Shown here: positions 43,221 to 50,535 of the stretch, piece after piece
Layout: the number at the start of each line of letters is the position of its first letter
Position numbering within the stretch: the first letter of the stretch is position 1
Source: Synergistota bacterium
GTDB taxonomy: Bacteria > Synergistota > GBS-1
Direction of reading: 5' to 3'
NCBI GenBank assembly: GCA_025060595.1
Contig: JANXBX010000002.1
Location: 140,300 to 204,299 of the forward strand
Length of the DNA: 64,000 nt
Notes under the pieces: generated by a model
Told to the model about the DNA's origin: nothing
The model's input: only the letters and a program-made list of their open reading frames with translations
Databases searched by the model: none
Translations under genes and position numbers: made by a program

Positions 43221-43737
43221 CCTCATCCCTCCTTAAGCTAAAGTTACTAGAGAATTCCCTCTTAAGCTTATCCACTATCCTTCTTCTCCTTAAGTTCACC
43301 CAGCTTCTTGATTTATTAAGCCTTTCCGATATTTGCTTGTCATTATAACCCCAAAGGTAGTAAAGTTCAAGGAGGCTTTTATCCTCACTCGAGACAGGAA
43401 GATCCACATCCTCCACCAGGGAGCTTTCCTCGAAAGACAAATCATCGTTTAGGATTACCCCTTTATTCCAGTTAAGCTCCCTAAGCCAATAGCTCTTTAG
43501 ATGCATCTCAAGGCTCCCCTTAACATAGCCTTCAAGGCGAACGGTCCCTTTCCTATATCTATAAACTAGCCCTATAAGTATAAGATAGCCCTCTTGTCTT
43601 AAGTCCTCATAGCTTCCCCCTTTAAGAGAATACCTTCTAGCTAGAGATTCAACAAGGGGACGAAACCTTTCCACGATCTCAACTAAAAAGGAGGTCTGCC
43701 CGCTTTGAACCGCTAAAACCAATTCCTCTAAGGACAA
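43201..43737 (-). CDS. Sigma-70-like sigma factor (regions 2 and 4 only)
   Basis: 178 residues. Region 2 spans about 15-85 (FRPLVESLARRYSLKGGSYEDLRQEGYLILIGLVYRYRKG, with the core-binding DLRQEG motif); region 4 is near the C-terminus (EDKSLLELYYLWGYNDKQISERLNKSRSWVNLRRRRIVDKLKREF). It should direct RNA polymerase to an alternative promoter set. The start is TTG at 43737, with its SD AGGAG buried in a hairpin. The downstream gene, overlapping it, encodes a membrane sensor, which is a candidate regulator of this sigma factor. No recognised anti-sigma domain is seen. Confidence 0.83.
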   Translation of the reverse strand: MSLEELVLAVQSGQTSFLVEIVERFRPLVESLARRYSLKGGSYEDLRQEGYLILIGLVYRYRKGTVRLEGYVKGSLEMHLKSYWLRELNWNKGVILNDDLSFEESSLVEDVDLPVSSEDKSLLELYYLWGYNDKQISERLNKSRSWVNLRRRRIVDKLKREFSSNFSLRRDEVVSNGA

Positions 43738-43801
43738 GAGAAAACCACTCCTTTCTATAGTAAAAATTTTTACTATAGAATATTTTAGGAGCGGTTTCCT
43801 C
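43738..43801 (-). promoter_or_regulatory. SD-sequestering hairpin before the sigma factor gene
   Basis: The 64 bp between the upstream stop codon and the TTG form one inverted repeat. Outer arms 43801-43787 and 43752-43738 pair over 15 bp in the - strand RNA, with two G-U wobbles. The inside is a perfect 28-bp palindrome (43753-43780, TTCTATAG...CTATAGAA). The SD AGGAG is fully paired. It has no U-run, so a terminator is unlikely; a translational switch is inferred. Confidence 0.7.
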
Positions 43802-44815
43802 TCAACCCTCAGAAATCCTAAAATAAACCTCTAAGGGGCCGATCGTGTAAATATCCTTCTTAGATATCACCTCTAAACGCACCTTTTTTCCTATTTCCTT
43901 TATCTTACCGATAGTATCGTAAAACTCCGCCGCAGTTATAACGCCCACCCTATGATAGAGGGGCTCAGGCAACACCCCCTTACCTAAGGCTATCTCTTTA
44001 ACCTTGCTTAGGACCATCGTAACCTTATACTCAAGCTGATCCTCGGTCAAAGATCCATCGATCTCCTCGGAATATATCTCTTCGTTCCTCTTAAAGATAA
44101 GCTTGTTAGGATAGATCTCTATATTGACGGGAACCCACTCTCCCACAACCACGTTAGCCCCAGCGATAAACCTTACTACCGCTTCTTCCCTGATCTCCTT
44201 CAGCTGAGAGATCGCTTTGCCGACCTCATCAGGATGAACCAATATCGCTCTCATATCGGCAAGGGGCGGCTCCGCCCCTCTCTCCCTAACTATGGGATCT
44301 GCCTCCTCTAGAGCCTTCCCAAGCTCTCGCTCAAGATAGGTTTCGTCATTTTTAACCTTTATCACCTTTTGATAAACGAGCTCGCCCGCTCTATATATTA
44401 TCGTTCTACCCCTTATAGCCGATATGCTCAGATTCAGCCTCCTTGCTATCTCTCGAAGCTCCTCTATCCTGCTTTCGAGCTCTCTCACCCTCTGTGTCTT
44501 TTCCTCAAGCTCTTTGCTCTTTTCCTTCAACAGATCGGTTAAGGCCTTTATCTCCTGTTGAAGGCTCCTCATGCCTAAAAGCGCCCTGTAAACGGAAGGC
44601 ACGGTAAAGGACAGGACCATCATGGTAACAAGCGCAACCGTCAATCCAGTGAATATCGTTATTAAGCTTGTGGTATGCCGTGGCCTTAAACCCCAAATGG
44701 TTAACTTCTTCTTGCTCAGCTTCCATCCAACCTTATCCCCCACGAAGGCTATAAAAGCGCTTAATCCTATTATTATCAAGAAGAGCGGCCAATTAAGTTC
44801 CTTAAAGAAAACCAT
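43802..44815 (-). CDS. DUF3084 family membrane protein
   Basis: 337 residues. Two membrane segments at about 10-28 and 48-70, with GDKVGWKLSKKKLTIWGLRPRHTTSLITIFTG between them, mark the DUF3084 family. A coiled coil (80-130, LQQEIKALTDLLKEKSKELEEKTQRVRELESRIEEL) and a C-terminal soluble domain follow. Function is unknown. SD AGGAGGG precedes the ATG. It lies between the bactofilin/parS region and the sigma factor gene, its stop codon touching the sigma hairpin. Confidence 0.85.
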   Translation of the reverse strand: MVFFKELNWPLFLIIIGLSAFIAFVGDKVGWKLSKKKLTIWGLRPRHTTSLITIFTGLTVALVTMMVLSFTVPSVYRALLGMRSLQQEIKALTDLLKEKSKELEEKTQRVRELESRIEELREIARRLNLSISAIRGRTIIYRAGELVYQKVIKVKNDETYLERELGKALEEADPIVRERGAEPPLADMRAILVHPDEVGKAISQLKEIREEAVVRFIAGANVVVGEWVPVNIEIYPNKLIFKRNEEIYSEEIDGSLTEDQLEYKVTMVLSKVKEIALGKGVLPEPLYHRVGVITAAEFYDTIGKIKEIGKKVRLEVISKKDIYTIGPLEVYFRISEG

Positions 44816-44833
44816 CCCATCCCTCCTAGGGAG

Positions 44834-44849
44834 TGTTCCACGTGGAACA
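44834..44849. promoter_or_regulatory. parS centromere site (intergenic)
   Basis: Perfect 16-bp palindrome TGTTCCACGTGGAACA, extending to 18 bp with the flanking G and C. It differs from the widely conserved parS TGTTTCACGTGAAACA by symmetric changes (T to C and A to G) that keep the palindrome perfect. It lies between the bactofilin and DUF3084 genes, 0.5 kb downstream of parB. Confidence 0.88.
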
Positions 44850-44866
44850 CATCATAACCCCATAAC

Positions 44867-45307
44867 CTACTTAGGTTCGGGATTCTCTCCCTTCTTACCT
44901 TCCCCCTTTTTAACAACCTCGTAAGAGAACTCCTCTTTACCAGATTGAGGAAGAACCATCTCGCTTCTCCCTATAAATATCGCCCCATCGGCTATAACCA
45001 AATTGGGTGTCTTTATATCACCTATTAACCGTCCCGTAGCGACAAGCTCGAGTCTCTCCCTTGCCTCCACATTCCCCTCTACCTTACCTGCTATCAGGAT
45101 GTTCTTGGCAACGAGAGTTGCTTTTACGGTTCCCTTTTCTCCAATCACGACATCCCCTTCAGCGAATATCTCCCCCTCAAAGAAGCCATCTATCCTTACC
45201 GTACCATCTGCCCTCATGGTCCCCCTTATCTCCGTCCCACCCCCTACAAGGGTCTCGGACTTTTCCTTTTCGGCAAGCTTAACCTCTGACCGCCCAAAAA
45301 CCATCAT
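44867..45307 (-). CDS. Bactofilin (polymer-forming cytoskeletal protein)
   Basis: About 146 residues. The central 90 residues are a beta-helix of short repeats (GTEIRGTMRADGTVRIDGFFEGEIFAEGDVVIGEKGTVKATLVAKNILIAGKVEGNVEARERLELVATGRLIGDIKTPNLVIADGAIFIG), the DUF583 pattern, with flexible ends. Bactofilins polymerise into filaments that position cell-envelope enzymes or, in Myxococcus, the ParABS machinery. ATG at 45307 follows AGGAGGTGGGC. It is directly downstream of parB, with a parS site right after it. Confidence 0.9.
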   Translation of the reverse strand: MMVFGRSEVKLAEKEKSETLVGGGTEIRGTMRADGTVRIDGFFEGEIFAEGDVVIGEKGTVKATLVAKNILIAGKVEGNVEARERLELVATGRLIGDIKTPNLVIADGAIFIGRSEMVLPQSGKEEFSYEVVKKGEGKKGENPEPK

Positions 45308-45368
45308 GCCCACCTCCTAACACACTAAAAACTCAGCATATAAAAAATTTTGCTGCCAAATTTTAGGC

Positions 45369-46214
45369 TTATTGCCCAGGCAATTTAGAATCTTGAGATA
45401 AGAGTCTCTCTAACTTCTGAAGAAAATCTTCCATCTCCGATTCGCTGTCAAACAATAGCTCAACGCTATTCTTAACGCCTCTTTTAACTCTCACTTTCGC
45501 ATTATAGGTCTCCAAAAACCTTCTCTCTATTTCTCTATCCCTTTCTATCCCCTTTACCCTTCTTGAAACCTCCCTTTCCACTTCTCTAACGGTTAAAGAA
45601 CGATTAACTACCTCTAAGGCAAGTCTTTTCTGCTCCTCAGGATCATTTAAGGATAATAAGGCTCTAGCATGTCCCATGGTTAACCTTCCCTCAGAAACCA
45701 TATTCTGTAGCTCTTCAGGAAGCCTTAAGAGCCTTAATAAATTTGCCACAGTAGATCTATCTTTTCCTATTTTATCCGCCACTTCCTCTTGAGTTAAACC
45801 AAATCTCTCCATCAAAAGCTTTAAAGCGTTTGCAGCCTCGATAGGGTTTAAGTCTTCCCTCTGAAGGTTTTCTATCAAGGCATACTCCATGCTTTCCTCA
45901 TCGGAAATATCCTTAACTATAGCAGGTATCTTCTGAAAACCAGCCCTTTGGGCAGCCCTATAACGTCTTTCTCCTGCCACTATCTCATATCCCCTATCAA
46001 CCTTACGAACGATTATTGGTTGAAGAAGGCCATGCTGTTTTATAGAGTTAGCGAGCTCCTCAAGCGACTCTTCCGCTAAAATCTTCCTAGGCTGATAAGG
46101 ATTAGGAACTATCTCCTCTATCGGAATTTCAATAAGCCTTTCCTTCTCGGGACCGGTTGGAATAAGAGCACCTAACCCTTTGCCTAGCCCTCCCCTTGTG
46201 GGCTTAAGAGGCAT
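45369..46214 (-). CDS. parB: Chromosome partitioning protein ParB (Spo0J)
   Basis: 281 residues. The N-terminal CTP-binding motif region (VDRGYEIVAGERRYRAAQRAGFQKIPAIV, with ENLQREDLNPIEAANALKLL) and the helix-turn-helix LTQEEVADKIGKDRSTVANLLRLLRLP are clear, with a C-terminal dimerisation part. At the two positions that separate ParB from Noc it has Arg and Leu (GKDRSTVANL). It should load at parS and spread as a clamp. The gene starts four bases after the parA stop. Confidence 0.94.
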   Translation of the reverse strand: MPLKPTRGGLGKGLGALIPTGPEKERLIEIPIEEIVPNPYQPRKILAEESLEELANSIKQHGLLQPIIVRKVDRGYEIVAGERRYRAAQRAGFQKIPAIVKDISDEESMEYALIENLQREDLNPIEAANALKLLMERFGLTQEEVADKIGKDRSTVANLLRLLRLPEELQNMVSEGRLTMGHARALLSLNDPEEQKRLALEVVNRSLTVREVEREVSRRVKGIERDREIERRFLETYNAKVRVKRGVKNSVELLFDSESEMEDFLQKLERLLSQDSKLPGQ

Positions 46215-46217
46215 CCT

Positions 46218-46991
46218 TTATCCTCTCCTTCCCCTTACAAACTCCTTCGCAAGCGAAATATAGGCTTGTGCCCCATTAGATTGAGGAGCATAGTATATTA
46301 CAGGCTTTCCATAACTTGGAGCCTCGCTAACCCTCACGCTTCTGGGTATGATAGATTTGTATACCTTATCCTTAAAATAATTTCTCACTTCATCCGCAAC
46401 CTGCTGAGCAAGTTTCGTTCTCGAGTCAAACATCGTTAGAAGAACCCCATAAATCTCTAACTTAGGATTGAGATACTCCTTTACCAAATCTATAGTCTTT
46501 AAAAGCTGACCCAATCCTTCAAGGGCATAATATTCACATTGAATAGGTATAACAACCCCATCAGCAGCCGTTAAAGCGTTTATAGTTAAAAGCCCCAGAG
46601 AAGGAGGACAATCCATAAATATATAATCATACCTATCTACTAGTCCCTCCAAACCTCTCTTTAGACGCGTTTCACGTGAAACAGCGTTAACTAACTCTAT
46701 CTCGGCTCCCGCCAAATCTATGTTGGAAGGGATAAGATCGAGGTTTTTATATACCCCCTTAATTATAGCCTCTTCCGCCTTAATCCTTCCCAGAAGGACA
46801 TCATACAAGCTATTTTTAATCTCCTCCTTCTCTATACCCAATCCACTTGTAGCGTTTCCCTGAGGATCCACATCTACAAGAAGCACCTTCTTCCCTAAGG
46901 AAGCGATCGCCGAAGATAGATTCACTGCAGTAGTGCTCTTTCCAACACCACCCTTTTGATTAGCGAGAGCCACTACCCTGCCACTCTTCAT
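46218..46991 (-). CDS. parA: Chromosome partitioning ATPase ParA (Soj)
   Basis: About 257 residues. The deviant Walker A KGGVGKST (residues 13-20), LVDVDPQGNATSGLG, and FMDCPPSLGLLTINAL define the ParA family. It dimerises with ATP on DNA and moves ParB-parS complexes. ATG at 46991 is eight bases after AAGGGG; an in-frame GTG lies at 47000. It carries a parS site inside the coding sequence and overlaps noc by 32 bp. Confidence 0.95.
   Translation of the reverse strand: MKSGRVVALANQKGGVGKSTTAVNLSSAIASLGKKVLLVDVDPQGNATSGLGIEKEEIKNSLYDVLLGRIKAEEAIIKGVYKNLDLIPSNIDLAGAEIELVNAVSRETRLKRGLEGLVDRYDYIFMDCPPSLGLLTINALTAADGVVIPIQCEYYALEGLGQLLKTIDLVKEYLNPKLEIYGVLLTMFDSRTKLAQQVADEVRNYFKDKVYKSIIPRSVRVSEAPSYGKPVIYYAPQSNGAQAYISLAKEFVRGRRG
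46668..46683. promoter_or_regulatory. parS centromere site inside parA
   Basis: CGTTTCACGTGAAACA, identical to the canonical parS TGTTTCACGTGAAACA except for one end base. It lies in the coding region of parA, as parS sites near the origin often do. Confidence 0.87.
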
Positions 46992-47844
46992 TTCCTTCAC
47001 CCCTTAAAAAAGAAATCCTCAGCTCATTCCTTTCCTCATCCAAAATCACGTTAAAAGTTAAACCATATTTTTTAAACTTCGAAAGTGTTTTAGAAATAAT
47101 ACTATACAAATCTTCCAGCGTTTGAGGTGTAGATTCTCTCTCCTTCATTTCCCGGGAAATTAAACCTAGCATTTTATCTACCAACTCTTCCGTTTGATTA
47201 ACATTTAACTTTCTCTGTTCTATCTGCTTTAACGCTTTGATCATATCTGATTCAGAGGAAAGCTTTAACAGGGCTCTCGCATGTCTCTCTGTTATGGTCC
47301 CATCCATCAGTTTTTCCTGAACAACAAGTGGAAGCCTTAACAATCTAAGCTTATTTGCTATAGTAGATTGCTTTTTCCCTACCATCTGCGCTATTTCCTC
47401 TTGAGTTAAGTCAAACTCTTGCATCAGCCTCTTATATCCATAAGCTTCCTCTATTGGATTTAAGTCTGATCTTTGAAGGTTTTCTACAAGAGCGAAAGAG
47501 AGTGCTTCCTTGTCCGTTGCCTCAACCACCATGGCAGGAATGTAAGAAAGCCCGGCTAACCTTGCAGCCCTCCATCTTCTTTCACCAGCTATTAGCTCAT
47601 ATCTATTCTCCCCTATCTCCCTTACGATAATAGGCTGAAGAACCCCTACTTCCTTTATCGAAGAGGCAAGCTCCTCTAAAGACTCAGCATCTATATTCTT
47701 CCTTGGCTGATAAGGATTAAGGACTATCGAGTCGATGGAAATGCTTCTTACCCCTTTCTCTCCCTCCGTCCTTTCGACCTTAAGAGCCTGTAACGACTGA
47801 CTAAGATCTTCCTTTTTCTCTCCCTTGGCTTTCCCAAACCACAC
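46960..47844 (-). CDS. noc: Nucleoid occlusion protein Noc (ParB paralogue)
   Basis: 294 residues. ParB-like domains: CTP-binding region (RYELIAGERRWRAARLAGLSYIPAMV; ENLQRSDLNPIEEAYGYKRL) and helix-turn-helix LTQEEIAQMVGKKQSTIANKLRLLRLP, with the Noc-type Gln and Lys (GKKQSTIANK) where ParB has Arg and Thr/Leu. ITERHARALL and NVNQTEELVDKML also match Bacillus Noc. Residues 1-15 (MWFGKAKGEKKEDLS) are short and could act as the membrane-contact peptide. Position between rsmG and parA is the Bacillus order. The start is GTG, seven bases after AAGGAGGTG. Confidence 0.9.
   Translation of the reverse strand: MWFGKAKGEKKEDLSQSLQALKVERTEGEKGVRSISIDSIVLNPYQPRKNIDAESLEELASSIKEVGVLQPIIVREIGENRYELIAGERRWRAARLAGLSYIPAMVVEATDKEALSFALVENLQRSDLNPIEEAYGYKRLMQEFDLTQEEIAQMVGKKQSTIANKLRLLRLPLVVQEKLMDGTITERHARALLKLSSESDMIKALKQIEQRKLNVNQTEELVDKMLGLISREMKERESTPQTLEDLYSIISKTLSKFKKYGLTFNVILDEERNELRISFLRGEGNEEWQGSGSR
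47147..47160. promoter_or_regulatory. Noc-binding site inside noc
   Basis: ATTTCCCGGGAAAT, a perfect 14-bp palindrome identical to the consensus Noc-binding site described for Bacillus subtilis. It lies within the noc coding region. Confidence 0.85.
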
Positions 47845-47858
47845 AAACTATCACCTCC

Positions 47859-48557
47859 TTACAACGGTCTTTTAAATGGGATCCCCGTTTTCCTTGGATA
47901 TTTAGCAGGAGTTTCTCCCCTTTTTCTAATAAACACTAAATAACCCTTAAAGTCAATAGCTTTTATATAATACTCTTCTACCTTTTCCAACTCACAGTTA
48001 AGCAAATTAAGAGCATTTTGAGCCTCATCAATTTCCTCAAAAACCCTTTTCCCTTTATAAGCTACAAGCAAGCCTCCTATTTTCAAAAAAGGAATCGTTA
48101 ACTCTAGCAAAACATTAAGCGATGCAACTGCTCTTGAAACTACAATATCTACGCTTTCCCTAAACTGTTTTTGCCTCCCAAGCTCCTCAGCCCTACCTAA
48201 AAGAATTTTAACATTAGGAAGCGAAAGCTCTAAAACTACTTCCTTTAAGAAAGAGATCTTCTTTTCCACCGACTCTAAGAGAAGAAGCTCTAAATGAGGT
48301 TTTAATATTTTTATGGGTATACCTGGAAAACCTCCACCAGTACCAACATCAAGAAGGCTATTAAGTGAAGAAAGGTCAAGAAACTTAACTATTTGAATCG
48401 AATCTATAAAGTGCCTATAAGCTATAGCTTTGGGATCCCTTAAGGAAATCGAGGTAATGTTAAAAGGGGCTGAAAGAATCAGCTCTAAATACCTATAGAA
48501 TTTTTTCTCCTCTTGAGGTGTTAAAAAAAAGCCCTCCTCCTTGAAAACCTCTATCAT
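47859..48557 (-). CDS. rsmG: 16S rRNA (guanine-527-N7)-methyltransferase RsmG
   Basis: About 232 residues. The SAM-binding block LLDVGTGGGFPGIPIKIL, the IAYRHFIDSI segment and VSRAVASLNVLLELTIPFLKIGGLLVAYKG are typical of RsmG/GidB. ATG at 48557 overlaps the mnmE stop (ATGA); an upstream in-frame TTG at 48569 is less likely. The mnmG gene that separates mnmE and rsmG in Bacillus is absent here. Confidence 0.94.
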   Translation of the reverse strand: MIEVFKEEGFFLTPQEEKKFYRYLELILSAPFNITSISLRDPKAIAYRHFIDSIQIVKFLDLSSLNSLLDVGTGGGFPGIPIKILKPHLELLLLESVEKKISFLKEVVLELSLPNVKILLGRAEELGRQKQFRESVDIVVSRAVASLNVLLELTIPFLKIGGLLVAYKGKRVFEEIDEAQNALNLLNCELEKVEEYYIKAIDFKGYLVFIRKRGETPAKYPRKTGIPFKRPL

Positions 48558-49933
48558 TTTCCTATGCAAAACTGAGAGAAGATTATATCTAACATCTCTT
48601 CAGTCCACTCCTCTCCCGTAATTGCACCTATAGAGCGTAGAGCTTCTTGAATTCCAACAGAGACAACATCATAAGGCAACCCTTTCCTTAAAGACTCAAT
48701 GGAATCTTTTAAAGAAGAGCTAACTCTCTCTAAATACTCCATGTTTCTCATGGAAGTCATCCAAACTTCACCGCTTAAATCCATTCCTTCTTGAATTTCC
48801 ATAAGTATAATCTCTTTCAGCTGATCTATCCCTTCTTCGTAAAGAGCAGAAATCCACACTTCCTTACTTGAAGGGAGAAGAGCTCTTACTTCTGCAGGAT
48901 CGATCTTCTTAGGAAGATCTTTTTTATTATAAACCACTATAACCCTTTTACCATTTAATTTTTCAATTATAGATATATCCTCTTCCTCTAAGATAACGCT
49001 TGAATCTAAAACCAAAAGGACTATATCTGCGTTCTCTATCTGAGAAAGGCTTCTCGATATCCCTTCCCTTTCAATTTCATCCTTCGCTCTTCTTATTCCT
49101 GCTGTATCTACTAACCTTATAGGAACCCCTTTAATATTTAGAACCTCTTCTATAAGATCCCTTGTAGTACCAGGAATAGAGGTTACTATGGCCCTGGCTT
49201 CTTGAAGCAAAGCATTCAATAAGGAGGATTTTCCTACATTTGGTTTTCCACATATTACAACCCTTACTCCTTCCCTGTATATGGAACCAGCTTTTGTAGA
49301 GGCTATTATCTTATTAAGATCGATCAAAATTTCCTTAAGCCTTTCTTCCACATCTTCAGGAGATATGAGAGGAATATCCTCTTCAGGAAAATCCAATGAG
49401 GCCTCCACCCAAGATGCTAAATTTAAAAGCTTATTTCTCAAGGAAGAAAGCCTCTTTCCGAACTCTCCCTTAAGCTTACGGCTAGCTATCTTTATCGCTT
49501 CTTCGCTTTTTGCCCTCACTATTTCCAAGACAGCCTCAGCTTGTATTAGATCTATCCTGCCATTTAAAAAAGCACGGCGGGTAAACTCACCTGGTTCAGC
49601 CAGGCGAGCACCCGCCGCTAAAACTAACTCTAAAACCCTGCTCGCTACCAATGTTCCACCATGACAGTTTATCTCCACTACATCCTCTCTAGTATAGCTA
49701 TAAGGAGCCCGCATAAGAGAGACTATTACCTCATCTATTTCCTCACCCGTCGACGGATTAACTATATGCCCGTAAGCCATGGTATAGGTTGGCATGTTTT
49801 TCAAGCTCTTTCTCTTTCCTTTGAATACCTTATCCGCTATCTCTATAGCTTGAGGGCCACTTAGCCTAACTATAGCGATACCGCCTTCTCCCCATGGCGT
49901 CGCTATAGCAGCTATTGTGTCTCCTTCTCTCAC
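48554..49933 (-). CDS. mnmE: tRNA modification GTPase MnmE
   Basis: 459 residues. The N-terminal folate-binding domain, central GTPase (GKPNVGKSS near residue 230, DTAG, NKKD) and the C-terminal FCIGK with Cys456 are complete. With MnmG it modifies wobble uridine 34. GTG at 49933 overlaps the jag stop by 4 bp. MnmG is not encoded nearby. Confidence 0.96.
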   Translation of the reverse strand: MREGDTIAAIATPWGEGGIAIVRLSGPQAIEIADKVFKGKRKSLKNMPTYTMAYGHIVNPSTGEEIDEVIVSLMRAPYSYTREDVVEINCHGGTLVASRVLELVLAAGARLAEPGEFTRRAFLNGRIDLIQAEAVLEIVRAKSEEAIKIASRKLKGEFGKRLSSLRNKLLNLASWVEASLDFPEEDIPLISPEDVEERLKEILIDLNKIIASTKAGSIYREGVRVVICGKPNVGKSSLLNALLQEARAIVTSIPGTTRDLIEEVLNIKGVPIRLVDTAGIRRAKDEIEREGISRSLSQIENADIVLLVLDSSVILEEEDISIIEKLNGKRVIVVYNKKDLPKKIDPAEVRALLPSSKEVWISALYEEGIDQLKEIILMEIQEGMDLSGEVWMTSMRNMEYLERVSSSLKDSIESLRKGLPYDVVSVGIQEALRSIGAITGEEWTEEMLDIIFSQFCIGK

Positions 49934-50535
49934 TTCGGAGCTATCACTACCTTCCTATAAGGTTCCCCTCCCACGCTCATTGTATAAACTCGCGGGTGAT
50001 CCTTAAGAGTCATATGTATTATTCTTCTTTCCCATGCAGGCATGGGCTCTAAGGTAAAGGGTTTCTTTTCCTCTTCTACTTTTCTCGCTATCTTCAAAGC
50101 CACTTCCCTCAGCTTCTTTTTCCTTTTCTCCTTATATCCACCCGCATCAAGCTCAACCCGTTTAGGGTAGTGCTCTTTAGAGATCGCCATATTGATCCAT
50201 TCCTCAAGAGCTCGCAAGGTTATTCCTCTTTTACCTATAAGAAGGCCCGCATCCTTACCCTCTATGGTTATCACGTTACCATCTGCTATCTTTATTGATG
50301 CATCAACTTTCATAAGATTCAGCAAATCTTTAAGAATGTTTCTCGCTTGAATCACATGAGGGCTGTACTTAGGTCTTCCACGAACCTTAACTCTTTGTCC
50401 TAAAAGCCCAAGAAACTTCCTCTCCTCCTCAACCACTTCCCACTCTACCTCCTCCTCTTTCATCCTCAGCTCTTCCAAGATTTTCTTTTTCGCTTCCTCC
50501 AAAGTTTTCCCCTCCGCTTCCAACCATTCCTTCAT
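49930..50535 (-). CDS. jag: Jag (SpoIIIJ-associated RNA-binding protein, KH + R3H)
   Basis: 201 residues. The N-terminal Jag_N domain (MKEWLEAEGKTLEEAKKKILEELRMKEEEVEWEVVEEERKFLGLLGQRVKV), a KH domain with IGKRGITLRALEEWIN, and a C-terminal R3H domain with ERRIIHMTLKDHPRVYTMSVG are seen. It binds RNA. Its first 107 bp overlap yidC in a different frame on the same strand. SD GGAGGG precedes the ATG. Confidence 0.93.
   Translation of the reverse strand: MKEWLEAEGKTLEEAKKKILEELRMKEEEVEWEVVEEERKFLGLLGQRVKVRGRPKYSPHVIQARNILKDLLNLMKVDASIKIADGNVITIEGKDAGLLIGKRGITLRALEEWINMAISKEHYPKRVELDAGGYKEKRKKKLREVALKIARKVEEEKKPFTLEPMPAWERRIIHMTLKDHPRVYTMSVGGEPYRKVVIAPK

Noticed and set aside
43753-43780. 28-bp palindrome as an intrinsic terminator
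   Set aside because: A/T-rich core, no U-run at the hairpin end, and the outer arms bury the SD instead; a translational element fits better.
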